The notes beneath the pieces were generated by a model. The model ran no database searches. It had not been told where the DNA came from and was given only the letters and a program-made list of their open reading frames with translations. A DNA stretch of 64,000 nt from Phyllobacterium myrsinacearum (GTDB lineage: Bacteria > Pseudomonadota > Alphaproteobacteria > Rhizobiales > Rhizobiaceae): positions 1,240,001 to 1,304,000 of the forward strand of contig NZ_PVBT01000001.1 in NCBI RefSeq assembly GCF_002980555.1, written 5' to 3'. Within the stretch, counting starts at the first letter, position 1; every line of letters begins with the position of its first letter. The position numbers and the translations under genes were made by a program. This document shows, in pieces, positions 18,830 to 27,820 of this stretch.

Positions 18830-19764
18830 GCTATCGCCATTGCCGGGCGGGAAACCGTCCCGGCCGGATAGACATGGGCAGATTTGTAGAAAAGACCCAT
18901 GCCGTACCAGCACATCAGCGCCACACCGGTGCCGGCGATGACATCAACGAGATGATGCCCTCCCTCGATTGGTGTGGCCATCAGGATGATGGCATTCAAT
19001 AGCAGGATGGGGAAGAACCAGAACCGGACGCCGGTAAAGGCCAGAACCAGCAGGACTGAAAGGGTTCCGTGATAGGATGGAAATGCGATCAGCCCTTTGA
19101 TGGAATTGAGTGAAATCCACTGCTCAACGCCTGTTCGCAGATCAAAGAAGGTCTGCTTATAGGCAAGATCCACCACTGGCCTGTGTATTTTCCAGATCGT
19201 GTCGGCCGGTTTGATGGTCGCCAATGCCCCTGCGGAAGGCAGAATTGCCGAAATGAAGATGCACGCTAGGGCACCCGCCATGACGGCCGCAACGAAGTGC
19301 TGCGCCTTTTTCGTATCTTCCATCGTGCTGAAGACGATGACGGCACATGCGACTTGCGCCAATGTGGTCAAATAGGTGATCGAAAACACCAGACCCAGCC
19401 ACGGATGTTCGCTGACATAGCGTGCATAGGTGAGCCAGTCGAAGCCAAGGAGAGCGTCGAGGCGCATAAGCGTGGCGTCAATGGCGGGAAAATCAAGCGA
19501 CGTCACCAGATAGCTCAACACCGCCGCAGCAGCGCTGAATGCCATGAGAATGGCCGTTTCGACGCACATCACGTTAAAATGACGCCTCGGCCGTTTGGCA
19601 TGATAGACATAAGCAGCGAAGCCGCAGAGGCCCGTCAGGACGACCACCTTCAAAGCACTCGAGGTGTCGAACCGGAAGTCAGATGCGGCAATCCACACCG
19701 CGTCGATCAGCAGTATTCCGGCAACAATCAATGCCTTCCAAAGGGTCTGATTATTCGATTTCAT
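18826..19764 (-). CDS. PAP2 superfamily membrane phosphatase/transferase, copy 1
   Basis: Polytopic membrane protein of 312 residues (start MKSNNQTLWKALIV at 19764). The catalytic elements of the PAP2_3 (Aur1/Ipt1-like) branch are present: IAFPSYHGTLS (nucleophile-supporting His) and PIEGGHHLVDVIAG (HxxxD). About six membrane segments are predicted by eye. It may act on a lipid phosphate or as a phospho-head-group transferase; the substrate is unknown. Only 14 bases follow the upstream paralogue, so the two form an operon. Confidence 0.85.
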   Translation of the reverse strand: MKSNNQTLWKALIVAGILLIDAVWIAASDFRFDTSSALKVVVLTGLCGFAAYVYHAKRPRRHFNVMCVETAILMAFSAAAAVLSYLVTSLDFPAIDATLMRLDALLGFDWLTYARYVSEHPWLGLVFSITYLTTLAQVACAVIVFSTMEDTKKAQHFVAAVMAGALACIFISAILPSAGALATIKPADTIWKIHRPVVDLAYKQTFFDLRTGVEQWISLNSIKGLIAFPSYHGTLSVLLVLAFTGVRFWFFPILLLNAIILMATPIEGGHHLVDVIAGTGVALMCWYGMGLFYKSAHVYPAGTVSRPAMAIA

Positions 19765-19778
19765 CCGGACTCCGCATG

Positions 19779-20726
19779 TTACGATGGCAGGCGCTGCGGC
19801 GATGCCGCGGATACCGTGGGATATCTTTGGAACACCAAGGTGACGGTCATCAGCAGCTTGCTGGCAAGCAAAGCCAGTCCGAACACGGCAAACCCGCCGA
19901 TGACGTCGACGAGATGATGACCGCCTTGCACAAGGATGGCCGGCAGCATCAGCGTGTTGACGATGATAAACACCGGGAAGGCAAATGGCGTCCTGACCAT
20001 GAACCAGACGGCCATGCACGCCATAACCGTGTGGAATGAGGGAAAAGCGATCAAACCCAGCGCATCTGCGGGTGAGAGAAAGACCGGCCCCTCTAGAACC
20101 AGGCGGTTCAGTTCCGCGCCGTAGCTGTTGCCGACGATCATCGCGAACGAGTCCGAAACGCCGGGAGGCAGAACTTCGAATGCCGCGGGCCCGGAGCTCG
20201 GGAACAGCGCCCAGACCGCTATCGATATCAGAGCGCCTGCAATGCCTGTCAGCAGGAAACGGTGCAGGCGTTCCCGTTGTCCTGAAAAGCCAAGAATAAG
20301 AACGATCACAACGAGCTGGGGCATCGAGCTTGCGTAAATCCAGCGCAGGGCGGTGCCGAGCGCGGGCATCTCCGCCACATAGACAACGGCGTCCGTCCAG
20401 GAGAACCCAATCGCCGCATCAAGCCTGGCAAGAAGCGGATCGATGCGGCGGTCACCCACAGGCAGCAGCAGATAATTGAAGATTGAGCCGGCAATCGTAA
20501 ACAGAATAAACAGGCCGGCTCCGGTTGCTGCCAGCGCGATCTTTTCTTCGCCGCGTATCGTGCGGTAGATATGGCCGATTGCGATGCTTGTGCCGCCAAT
20601 TGCGCACACCACGGCGTAGTTGAACCAGTCGACACCGACGTCCTTGACGGCAATCAGCACCGCATCGATCACAAACAATGCGGCCACGATGCCTGCGCAA
20701 ATCTTTTCAGCCGGATGCAAGATCAT
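19779..20726 (-). CDS. PAP2 superfamily membrane phosphatase/transferase, copy 2
   Basis: Paralogue of the next gene downstream. From ATG 20726 it has 315 residues starting MILHPAEKICAGIVAALFVIDAVLIAVKD, which lines up with the start of copy 1. Catalytic motifs are LIAFPSFHTVMACMAVW and VQGGHHLVDVIGG. A GTG at 20795 would add 23 residues with no match to copy 1. The pair appears to be a tandem duplication that has diverged strongly; a two-protein role or different substrates are both possible. Confidence 0.83.
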   Translation of the reverse strand: MILHPAEKICAGIVAALFVIDAVLIAVKDVGVDWFNYAVVCAIGGTSIAIGHIYRTIRGEEKIALAATGAGLFILFTIAGSIFNYLLLPVGDRRIDPLLARLDAAIGFSWTDAVVYVAEMPALGTALRWIYASSMPQLVVIVLILGFSGQRERLHRFLLTGIAGALISIAVWALFPSSGPAAFEVLPPGVSDSFAMIVGNSYGAELNRLVLEGPVFLSPADALGLIAFPSFHTVMACMAVWFMVRTPFAFPVFIIVNTLMLPAILVQGGHHLVDVIGGFAVFGLALLASKLLMTVTLVFQRYPTVSAASPQRLPS

Positions 20727-20798
20727 CGTTGAGCCCTTTATGCAGGCCCAGCATAGCCTGCGGGGTTTAAGGATGGCTGAATCGAAATGCTTCACGTT

Positions 20799-21146
20799 TC
20801 ATGAAACATACAACCCGGCAATCAGCACGATTTCGGCAGCAATCACACTGACAATCACATGGCGGCCAAGGCGCAGATAGGCCAGAAACCCGACGGCGGC
20901 GGCGCCAAGGCGCAAAAACACCGAGGACTCGGCGAGCGATCCGCTGGGATAGAGAATGAGCTGGGCGATCACTCCGGCTACAAGCGCTGTTGCAATGGCG
21001 CGCACCGCGATGAGCGCATCGGAATCCTCACGCACCCGCCCGCCGATGAGAACACCCAGATACCGCCAGATGTCCGTCGGCAGCCAGCCTGCCAGCAGGA
21101 TGAAGAGATAGGGCCACCACCAGTCGGTCAGGCTGTGCCAGGTCAT
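20799..21146 (-). CDS. azlD: Branched-chain amino acid exporter small subunit (AzlD family)
   Basis: A 115-residue membrane protein with about four hydrophobic segments. The start MTWHSLTDWWWPYLFILLAGWLPTDIWRYLGVL resembles AzlD/YgaH proteins, which pair with AzlC to export branched-chain amino acids or analogues. The ATG at 21146 forms an ATGA overlap with the azlC stop. Confidence 0.85.
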   Translation of the reverse strand: MTWHSLTDWWWPYLFILLAGWLPTDIWRYLGVLIGGRVREDSDALIAVRAIATALVAGVIAQLILYPSGSLAESSVFLRLGAAAVGFLAYLRLGRHVIVSVIAAEIVLIAGLYVS

Positions 21147-21901
21147 GCTGCGCGCGCCCTCGCCCACCGCACATAGCCCATCGTCACTGCACCGCCGGCA
21201 AGGCCCGTCAGCAGCAGATCATAGGCCGGTGCCAGATGATGAATGAGCGGGAACAGCGCCAGACCCGATACCATCGCCACGTGGACCGACCGGTCGCGCG
21301 CCGATCCCCACAGCGACGTCAGGAAATACATCGGCGTCAGGAAGAACAGCGCCGCGAACACAATCGGCGGAAAATCCGTCGACAGAAAATAGACGAGTGC
21401 CACCACAAGCGCATTGGTCACGGTGAGCGTGATGCCGAGACCGGCGAAGTAACTGACACGCATATCGCGCGGTATGTGGCGGAACCGCTCCATACCCATG
21501 ACCCAGGCGGTGACGGCAATGAAATGCGACAGGAAAAGCAGCGTGATCCGGCGCGTCTTCGGCCCGCGCATTTCCGGAATGAAGGCAGCCACCATCGGCA
21601 TGAGGCGGATTGACGACAGGGCAACGGCAATCGACGCCCCGAGAAGCGAATAGCCGCCGGAAATCGCACCGATCAGGACGATATTGGCCGGAAGCGCCCA
21701 GATTGCCGCAACCATGAAGGTTGCCTGCAGCAGCGACACGCCATTTTCACTGGCAAAACCGGCAAAGCCCACATGCGCCGTCATGAGAATGAAGGCTGGA
21801 ATGCTGAAGATCATCGCCATGCCGGACAGAAACCATGAGAACCGCGTTCTCACGCTGTCGTCTACCGGCGTCTGTGATGAAGGAAATTCGGAATCGCCCA
21901 T
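21143..21901 (-). CDS. azlC: Branched-chain amino acid exporter large subunit (AzlC family)
   Basis: A 252-residue protein of the AzlC/YgaZ family with about six membrane segments; residues near ATFMVAAIWALPANIVLIGAI and ALSSIRLMPMVAAFIPEMRG are typical. It forms the exporter with the overlapping azlD gene. A terminator hairpin separates it from clpA on the right. Confidence 0.88.
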   Translation of the reverse strand: MGDSEFPSSQTPVDDSVRTRFSWFLSGMAMIFSIPAFILMTAHVGFAGFASENGVSLLQATFMVAAIWALPANIVLIGAISGGYSLLGASIAVALSSIRLMPMVAAFIPEMRGPKTRRITLLFLSHFIAVTAWVMGMERFRHIPRDMRVSYFAGLGITLTVTNALVVALVYFLSTDFPPIVFAALFFLTPMYFLTSLWGSARDRSVHVAMVSGLALFPLIHHLAPAYDLLLTGLAGGAVTMGYVRWARARAA

Positions 21902-21938
21902 GATTCAATCGATAGCCCGATCCTGCCATGCCAGCAAG

Positions 21939-21966
21939 AAAAAGGCCGCCCGGAGGCGGCCTTTTC
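21939..21966 (-). terminator. Intrinsic terminator after clpA
   Basis: GGCCGCC (21944-21950), loop CGGA, GGCGGCC (21955-21961), flanked by A5 on the left and T4 on the right. The minus-strand copy ends in five U residues just beyond the clpA stop at 21968. Confidence 0.8.
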
Positions 21967-21967
21967 G

Positions 21968-24442
21968 TTACTTCTTGCGCGGCACCTTCGGCACCGATGC
22001 CTTGCCGCGCGATGGCGGCGTTGGCTCGTCGGCGATGGAAGGACCGGACGTTACTTTTTCAAGTATCGGCTTCTTCGGCGCGGGCTTCTTCTTCGCCACC
22101 GGCTTTTTCTCGACAGCGATTTCCTGCTTCGGCTTCACCGCCACTTCGTCGGCGATATAGTCAAGCACAAGCCCCTTGGAACCATCGGCCTTCTCGGCCA
22201 CCGAGACGACAACGGTACCGCCCTTCTTCAGCCTGCCAAACAGCACCTCGTCAGCCAGCGGCTTCTTGATGTGTTCCTGAATGACGCGGCCAAGCGGACG
22301 GGCGCCCATACGGTCGTCGTACCCCTTTTCGGCCAGCCAGGCGATTGCCTCTGGCTTCAGATCGAACGTCACGCCGCGATCGGCAAGCTGTGCCTCAAGC
22401 TGGATGACGAACTTCTGCACCACCTGATGGATGACCGGAATTGGCAGGGGACCGAACGGAATGATGGCATCGAGACGGTTGCGGAACTCCGGCGTGAACA
22501 GCCGGTTGATCGCTTCCATATCATCACCCTCCCGCCGCGAGGAGCCGAAACCGATGGCCGAGCGCGCCGCATCCGACGCACCGGCATTGGTGGTCATGAT
22601 CAGGATGACGTTGCGGAAATCGATCTGCTTGCCATTGTGATCCGTCAATTTGCCGTGATCCATGACCTGCAACAGGATGTTGAACAGATCCGGATGCGCC
22701 TTTTCGATTTCATCGAGCAGCAGCACGCAATGCGGATGCTGATCGACGCCATCGCTCAGAAGACCGCCCTGGTCGAAACCGACATAGCCGGGAGGTGCAC
22801 CGAGCAGACGCGAAACCGTATGGCGCTCCATATATTCCGACATGTCGAAACGCAGGAGTTCCACGCCGAGCGACAGCGCCAGCTGCTTGGCCACTTCGGT
22901 CTTGCCGACGCCGGTCGGGCCCGAGAACAGGTAGGAGCCGATTGGCTTCTCCGGTTCGCGCAGGCCGGCACGGGCCAGCTTGATCGAGGAGGACAGGGCC
23001 TCGATTGCCAGATCCTGGCCATAGACGACACGCTTCAGTTCGGCCTCAAGATTGGACAGAACAGCTTCGTCATCCTTGGACACGGTTTTCGGCGGAATGC
23101 GGGCCATCGTCGCGATGGTGGCCTCGATTTCCTTGACGCCGATGGACTTCTTGCGCTTTCCTTCGGGCAGCAGCATCTGGCTGGCGCCCGTCTCGTCGAT
23201 CACATCGATGGCCTTGTCGGGCAATTTGCGGTCGCTGATATAGCGCGCCGACAGTTCCACCGCCGATTTGATCGCTTCCACCGTGTACTTGACCTTGTGG
23301 AAGTCCTCGAAATACGGACGAAGACCCTTCATGATCTCGATGGCATCCGGGATCGACGGTTCATTGACATCGATCTTCTGGAAACGCCGGACAAGCGCCC
23401 TGTCCTTCTCGAAGAACTGGCGGAATTCCTTGTACGTCGTCGAGCCGATGCAGCGGATGGCACCGGAGGACAATGCCGGCTTCAGAAGGTTCGACGCATC
23501 CATCGCACCGCCCGATGTGGCACCCGCACCGATGATCGTGTGAATCTCGTCGATGAACAGGATCGCCCCCGGAAACTCCTCAAGCTCCTTGATGACCTGC
23601 TTCAGGCGCTCCTCGAAATCACCGCGATAGCGGGTTCCGGCCAGCAATGTGCCCATATCGAGCGAAAACACCGTGGCGTCGGCAAGAACCGACGGCACCT
23701 TGCCTTCGACGATCCGCTTGGCCAGACCTTCGGCGATGGCTGTCTTGCCCACGCCGGGATCGCCCACATAGAGCGGATTGTTCTTCGAACGGCGGCACAG
23801 AATCTGGATCGTCCGGTTGATTTCCTGATCGCGGCCGATCAACGGATCGATCTTGCCGGCTTTCGCGCGGTCGTTCAGATTGTTGCAGTAGGCCGTCAGG
23901 GCATCCTGCTTCTTCTTCGTTGCGCCCTCTTCCGACTCGGAAGCGTGGTTTTCTTCATTGTTGCTCTCCGCACCCAGCGGGGTGCGCGGCTCCGACGCGC
24001 CGGGGCGCTTGGAGATGCCATGGGAGATGTAGTTGACCGCGTCATAACGGGTCATCTGCTGTTCCTGCAGGAAGAAGGCCGCATGGCTTTCCCGCTCGGC
24101 AAAAATGGCCACAAGAACGTTGGCGCCGGTGACTTCTTCACGGTTGGAGGATTGAACGTGAATAACGGCGCGCTGGATGACGCGCTGGAACGCGGCGGTT
24201 GGCTTTGAGTCCTCATCATACCCGGTGACAAGGTTATCCAGTTCGTGATCGACATAATCGGTCACGGTGCGGGTCAGCTGTGCGAGGTCAACATTGCAGG
24301 CGCGCATGACACTGCTCGCGTCCTGATCATCAATGAGTGCGAGGAGCAGATGCTCCAGCGTCGCATATTCATGATGATGCTCGTTCGCGATTGTCAGCGC
24401 CTGATGGAGGGCCCGCTCCAGACTAGGTGAGAAAGATGGCAT
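21968..24442 (-). CDS. clpA: ATP-dependent Clp protease ATP-binding subunit ClpA
   Basis: AAA+ unfoldase that feeds ClpP and takes N-end-rule substrates from ClpS. Domains in order: Clp N-domain (about 1-150), NBD1 with GDPGVGKTA near residue 227 and [15 protein letters not shown]2 with [15 protein letters not shown] near residue 500 and [13 protein letters not shown], then the C-terminal D2-small domain. The protein is 824 residues, about 65 longer than the E. coli protein because of a Lys/Pro-rich tail ([18 protein letters not shown]). It follows clpS with a six-base gap. Confidence 0.97.
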   Translation of the reverse strand: MPSFSPSLERALHQALTIANEHHHEYATLEHLLLALIDDQDASSVMRACNVDLAQLTRTVTDYVDHELDNLVTGYDEDSKPTAAFQRVIQRAVIHVQSSNREEVTGANVLVAIFAERESHAAFFLQEQQMTRYDAVNYISHGISKRPGASEPRTPLGAESNNEENHASESEEGATKKKQDALTAYCNNLNDRAKAGKIDPLIGRDQEINRTIQILCRRSKNNPLYVGDPGVGKTAIAEGLAKRIVEGKVPSVLADATVFSLDMGTLLAGTRYRGDFEERLKQVIKELEEFPGAILFIDEIHTIIGAGATSGGAMDASNLLKPALSSGAIRCIGSTTYKEFRQFFEKDRALVRRFQKIDVNEPSIPDAIEIMKGLRPYFEDFHKVKYTVEAIKSAVELSARYISDRKLPDKAIDVIDETGASQMLLPEGKRKKSIGVKEIEATIATMARIPPKTVSKDDEAVLSNLEAELKRVVYGQDLAIEALSSSIKLARAGLREPEKPIGSYLFSGPTGVGKTEVAKQLALSLGVELLRFDMSEYMERHTVSRLLGAPPGYVGFDQGGLLSDGVDQHPHCVLLLDEIEKAHPDLFNILLQVMDHGKLTDHNGKQIDFRNVILIMTTNAGASDAARSAIGFGSSRREGDDMEAINRLFTPEFRNRLDAIIPFGPLPIPVIHQVVQKFVIQLEAQLADRGVTFDLKPEAIAWLAEKGYDDRMGARPLGRVIQEHIKKPLADEVLFGRLKKGGTVVVSVAEKADGSKGLVLDYIADEVAVKPKQEIAVEKKPVAKKKPAPKKPILEKVTSGPSIADEPTPPSRGKASVPKVPRKK

Positions 24443-24448
24443 GAAACC

Positions 24449-24802
24449 TCACTTTTTCTCCATCACGCATTGTAGCGGATGTTGGTTTTGCCGCGCATAG
24501 TCCATGACTTGGGTCATCTTGGACTCGGCGACCTCATAGGTAAAGACTCCACACTCTCCCACCCCATGATTATGCACATGAAGCATGATGCGTGTGGCAT
24601 CTTCTTTGTTTTTCTGGAAAAAGCGTTCCAGAACATGAATGACGAATTCCATGGGAGTGTAATCGTCATTCAGGAGCAACACCCGGTAAAGACTCGGCTT
24701 CTTCAGCTTAGGCTTGGTACGTGTGATGACAGCCGTTCCCCGGCCGGGGCCATTGCCGCTGCCTTTGTCTTCATCTTGCATTGTTGGTGCAAACCGCTTC
24801 AT
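24449..24802 (-). CDS. clpS: ATP-dependent Clp protease adaptor ClpS
   Basis: N-recognin that binds N-terminal hydrophobic residues and delivers substrates to ClpA. The core [27 protein letters not shown] holds the N-degron pocket, followed by [11 protein letters not shown]-like [23 protein letters not shown] and the ClpA-binding N-terminal extension. I chose the ATG at 24802 (117 residues), preceded by GGAAG; a longer start at 24847 and a shorter one at MQDEDKG are possible. Confidence 0.93.
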   Translation of the reverse strand: MKRFAPTMQDEDKGSGNGPGRGTAVITRTKPKLKKPSLYRVLLLNDDYTPMEFVIHVLERFFQKNKEDATRIMLHVHNHGVGECGVFTYEVAESKMTQVMDYARQNQHPLQCVMEKK

Positions 24803-24928
24803 CTCTTCCAATACCCGCATTTGGTGGTCATGTGTTGCCCTGTGCATTCTATGTAGGTCGCAACGCGCTGATTTTAAGCCCTCTCACAAAGCATGCAATA
24901 TCACTCGGCCCGTTTTCGGGCGCGCAGA

Positions 24929-24960
24929 TAAAAAAAGTCCGGTTGCGCGTGCAACCGGAC
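24929..24960 (-). terminator. Intrinsic terminator of the phasin gene
   Basis: GTCCGGTTGC (24937-24946), loop GCGT, GCAACCGGAC (24951-24960): a perfect 10-bp stem, followed on the minus strand by seven U residues (A-run 24930-24936). It lies 29 bases beyond the phasin stop. Confidence 0.92.
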
Positions 24961-24988
24961 CTTCCTCAAACCGAAAATAAGGCTGGAT

Positions 24989-25321
24989 TTATTTGGTGAC
25001 CTTGGCAACTGCCGCCTCGTAGGGCTTGTAGGCTTCCTTGGCGAGATCGGCATAGAGTTCGCCGAACTTGGTCGCCTGGGCAACAAACGCTTCATAGGCC
25101 TTCTTGGAGAAAGCGGTGTGGGCTTCGTAAAGCTGCTCAACCGACTTGGTCGTGCCAAGCTTTTCAACCAGTGCCGTGCCGTCTTCGAAGGACTTCTTCG
25201 AGTATTCAGCCGCTTCATTGGCGATTGTCTGCAAACCCTGAGACAGAACGGAAACGCTCTTCATCGAGGTGTTGACGAATTCCTTGCTCGATTCACTCAG
25301 AGTTTCGAATGGATTGGCCAT
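24989..25321 (-). CDS. Phasin family protein
   Basis: A 110-residue amphipathic helical protein of the phasin_2 family (MANPFETLSESSKEFVNTSMKSV; then EYSKKSFEDGTALVEKLGTTKSVEQLYEAHTAFSKKAYEAF). Phasins coat polyhydroxybutyrate granules. It is monocistronic: strong promoter and GGAAGGA ribosome binding site upstream, strong terminator downstream. No pha synthesis genes lie in the window. Confidence 0.92.
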   Translation of the reverse strand: MANPFETLSESSKEFVNTSMKSVSVLSQGLQTIANEAAEYSKKSFEDGTALVEKLGTTKSVEQLYEAHTAFSKKAYEAFVAQATKFGELYADLAKEAYKPYEAAVAKVTK

Positions 25322-25358
25322 GATAAATCCTTCCTTGGATTAAATTTCCTCGTAGCCA

Positions 25359-25387
25359 TATTTAGTGTGCACTGCACAAAAAGTCAA
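25359..25387 (-). promoter_or_regulatory. Phasin promoter with palindromic operator between -35 and -10
   Basis: On the minus strand TTGACT (25382-25387) and TAAATA (25359-25364) are spaced by 17 bases. The spacer contains TGTGCA-G-TGCACA, a 13-bp palindrome (25366-25378). A repressor bound there would block RNA polymerase. PhaR (AniA) represses phasin genes in PHB-forming bacteria and binds TGC/GCA-rich dyads, so PhaR is the best guess. Confidence 0.65.
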
Positions 25388-25448
25388 TTTTTTTGTGCAT
25401 CGCAATAATTTCCGACAATTTTAAACAACGCAATGCCGCTGAATTCGT

Positions 25449-25532
25449 GAACATTCCGGTTACCATAAACAGTTTGGTAACGCTGTTGCGGGTAATGTTC
25501 GACGATCCGTACCTGACGCAACATTACGTCAG
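25449..25532 (+). promoter_or_regulatory. Nested palindromes upstream of the D,D-carboxypeptidase gene
   Basis: GAACATT (25449-25455) and AATGTTC (25494-25500) enclose GTTACC-N11-GGTAAC (25459-25481). A second dyad CTGACG-N8-CGTCAG is at 25513-25532. They occupy the 33-116 bases before the gene start, where a promoter is expected. The binding protein is unknown. Confidence 0.4.
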
Positions 25533-25564
25533 TCAAATTCCATATACGCTTTAAGTATGAGCAG

Positions 25565-26956
25565 GTGTTGATTGTGCTTTATCCAGCCCGCCAAGGTTCC
25601 AGATTTTTTACCAGACTCACCCATACATTCCTGGCTTTGGCGCTCGCTTCCGGAATAGGCCTGACACAGACACCCAAGGCAGAAGCATCCTCAAAGGCAT
25701 CGGCCATCGTGGTGGATGCCAATACCGGCAAGACGCTCTATTCATCCAATGCCGATGCCCAGCGCTTTCCGGCATCCCTCACCAAGATGATGACGCTGTA
25801 CATGCTGTTTGAAGCGATGGAAGCCGGAAAAGTCTCGAAGTCGACCCCCATTCCCGTTTCGGCCTATGCCGCAGGACAGCCGCCGACAAAGATCGGCTTC
25901 AAGCCCGGCCAGACCATCAGCGCGGAAGCGGCCATCCTCTCCGTCATCACTAAATCGGCCAATGACTCGGCGACAGCCATCGGCGAATATCTCGGCGGTT
26001 CGGAACAGCGCTTTGCCCAGATGATGACCAACAAGGCGCGCCAGCTCGGCATGCGCAACACCACCTTCCGCAACGCCTCGGGCCTGCCCAATCCGCAGCA
26101 GCGCTCTTCGGCGCGCGATCTTGCCCTGCTCGGCATCGCCCTGCGCGAACATTTTCCGCAATATTATGATTATTTCTCCACGCGCAGCTTCAGCTATCGC
26201 GGCCGCCGCATCGCCGGTCACAACCGCCTGCTCGGCAAGGTACGCGGTGTGGATGGCATCAAGACCGGCTATACCCGCGATTCCGGCTTCAACCTCGTTT
26301 CGTCGGTGAATGTCGATGGCAAGAAGATGGTTGCCGTAGTGATGGGCGGCACCAGCGGCGGTGCCCGCGATGCGCAGATGGCCAAGCTGATCGAGCAGTA
26401 TCTGCCGGGCGCTTCGCGCCGAGACGGCGGCAATCTCCTGGCCTCGCGCAAGAACAGCAAGGTTCAGGTCGCTGCCGTTGAACTCCCCGAGGACGACGAT
26501 GCACCGATGCCGACGCAGCGCGCCGAAGTTGTTGCAAAGACCAGCAATGTGGTGACCGCCTATGCCTCCGCTCCGGCCCAGTCGCCAGCCGCGCAGATCC
26601 TGACCGTTCCAACCCCGACCGCACGTGCAGACGTTGCCGAATCCGACGATGAGGCAGAGGTCGATCCGGTGACCACCGCTTCGGCTTCCGACAAGGGTAC
26701 AGCCAGCGGCTGGATGGTGCAGATCGGGTCGATGGGCAGCGCCGATGAAGCCAAGGCAATTCTTGCCCGCGCAGCCTCGGAGGTCGGTGGTTCGCTTGCC
26801 ACCCTGTCGCCCTACACCGAAAAATTCCAGAAGGGTTCGGCAACCTATTACCGCGCCCGCTTTGCCGGCATTGCCTCAGCCAAGGCTGCAAACAATGCCT
26901 GCACTGCATTGAAGCGTCAAAACTACCATTGCTTTGCAATTGCGCCCCAATCGTAA
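25565..26956 (+). CDS. D-alanyl-D-alanine carboxypeptidase (S11) with SPOR domain
   Basis: Low-molecular-weight penicillin-binding protein that trims the terminal D-Ala of peptidoglycan stem peptides. From GTG 25565 it has 463 residues: signal peptide (hydrophobic TFLALALASGIGLTQ, ending near AEA), catalytic domain with Ser71-x-x-Lys74 (SLTK), SAN (131-133) and KTG (233-235), a Pro/Ala-rich linker, then a SPOR domain (about 380-460; SGWMVQIGSMGSADEAKAIL) that binds denuded septal glycan. This suggests a role at the division site. Starts at TTG 25568 or GTG 25574 are also possible. Confidence 0.93.
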   Translation: MLIVLYPARQGSRFFTRLTHTFLALALASGIGLTQTPKAEASSKASAIVVDANTGKTLYSSNADAQRFPASLTKMMTLYMLFEAMEAGKVSKSTPIPVSAYAAGQPPTKIGFKPGQTISAEAAILSVITKSANDSATAIGEYLGGSEQRFAQMMTNKARQLGMRNTTFRNASGLPNPQQRSSARDLALLGIALREHFPQYYDYFSTRSFSYRGRRIAGHNRLLGKVRGVDGIKTGYTRDSGFNLVSSVNVDGKKMVAVVMGGTSGGARDAQMAKLIEQYLPGASRRDGGNLLASRKNSKVQVAAVELPEDDDAPMPTQRAEVVAKTSNVVTAYASAPAQSPAAQILTVPTPTARADVAESDDEAEVDPVTTASASDKGTASGWMVQIGSMGSADEAKAILARAASEVGGSLATLSPYTEKFQKGSATYYRARFAGIASAKAANNACTALKRQNYHCFAIAPQS

Positions 26957-27004
26957 GGCAGTGATCTGAAAGACCCAGTTGGTACAGAGTTGAGGGTTTT
27001 GCGA

Positions 27005-27274
27005 ATGTCGAGTGTCAATGAATTCCATGGTTCTGCCGGTGCTGCCGGCAAGGAATCCCGCTCGCTCTTTGGCGGTATGCAGGCGTTGCAGCAGGCGGCG
27101 CAGCGTCTTGCCGATCTGCGGCGCGGTAACTCAGCGTTCAAGACGATGGACCTGGTGAACGTGCTTCTGTGCCAGGCGGCCAGAACACGGCGTGCCGCCA
27201 TGCCTCCCGTGCGCCTGCATATCCGTGCTGCCGGTCACAAGGGTGTGACGGCGGTCCGGCTCAAGGTTTCCTGA
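27005..27274 (+). CDS. Hypothetical 89-residue protein
   Basis: Begins MSSVNEFHGSAGAAGKESRSLFGGMQALQQAAQRLADLRRG and ends with a basic segment (HIRAAGHKGVTAVRLKVS). A GAGGG eight bases before the ATG is a good ribosome binding site and the frame fills the gap between the carboxypeptidase and the convergent DUF1489 gene. I recognise no family. It could be a small cytoplasmic basic protein or a spurious frame. Confidence 0.5.
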   Translation: MSSVNEFHGSAGAAGKESRSLFGGMQALQQAAQRLADLRRGNSAFKTMDLVNVLLCQAARTRRAAMPPVRLHIRAAGHKGVTAVRLKVS

Positions 27275-27284
27275 GAATTCGGGT

Positions 27285-27719
27285 CTAGAGCAGCCCCAGC
27301 GAGGCCAGCTCGTTGCGCAGTTCCGGCGGCAATTTGGCCCGGCCTTTGCCCTGCCCTTCATCCGCCGGTGCATCTTCGCTTGTCAGATAACGCCAGCCCT
27401 GGAACGCCCGCCGCGGCTGCCATTCCGTCGCGATGATGCGCGGATCCAGCACCAGATGGCAGCGTGAAATCCCCTCATCATCCGTGAAGGTGCGAATGTC
27501 CGTCAGTATCTGGCGGCATTGTATGTTGCCCTTGATCACCCAGTAGAGCGATCCACCGGCCAGTAATTCCTCCACGCGCTTGGGAACCATGCGCGTCGTG
27601 TGGAACTGCTCGGGCGACAGGCCCGCGCGCCTGCGCTCATCCAGGCGGAAATCGATCCACGCCGCGAGATCTTCGATCGCAGTGCAGCCGACGCAGAGTT
27701 TGACGAGATTGAGAGCCAT
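27285..27719 (-). CDS. DUF1489 family protein
   Basis: A 144-residue conserved alphaproteobacterial protein of unknown function. From the ATG at 27719 it begins MALNLVKLCVGCTAIEDLAAW and contains the family core HTTRMVPKRVEELLAGGSLYWVIKG and CHLVLDPRIIATEWQPRRAFQGWRYL. The basic surface suggests nucleic acid contact but this is only a guess. An upstream extension to 27776 has no family character. Confidence 0.85.
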   Translation of the reverse strand: MALNLVKLCVGCTAIEDLAAWIDFRLDERRRAGLSPEQFHTTRMVPKRVEELLAGGSLYWVIKGNIQCRQILTDIRTFTDDEGISRCHLVLDPRIIATEWQPRRAFQGWRYLTSEDAPADEGQGKGRAKLPPELRNELASLGLL

Positions 27720-27781
27720 GCACGAGATTTGACGCTTTCGGGCGGCAACGTCAACCGAAACCGGCGGGTTCTCCACAAAGC

Positions 27782-27814
27782 GCCGGCGGGGGCATGGCGA
27801 TGCCGCCCGCCGGT
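27782..27814 (-). terminator. GC-rich hairpin after the nucleobase permease gene
   Basis: CCGGCGGG (27783-27790) pairs with CCCGCCGG (27806-27813), with inner GGCAT/ATGCC pairing. The minus-strand side continues CGCTTTG, a poor U-tract. It lies just beyond the permease stop at 27821. Confidence 0.45.
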
Positions 27815-27820
27815 GAAAAT

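Noticed and set aside
22271-24208. 645-codon plus-strand frame across clpA
   Set aside because: Antisense shadow of clpA; no domain and no ribosome binding site that fits.
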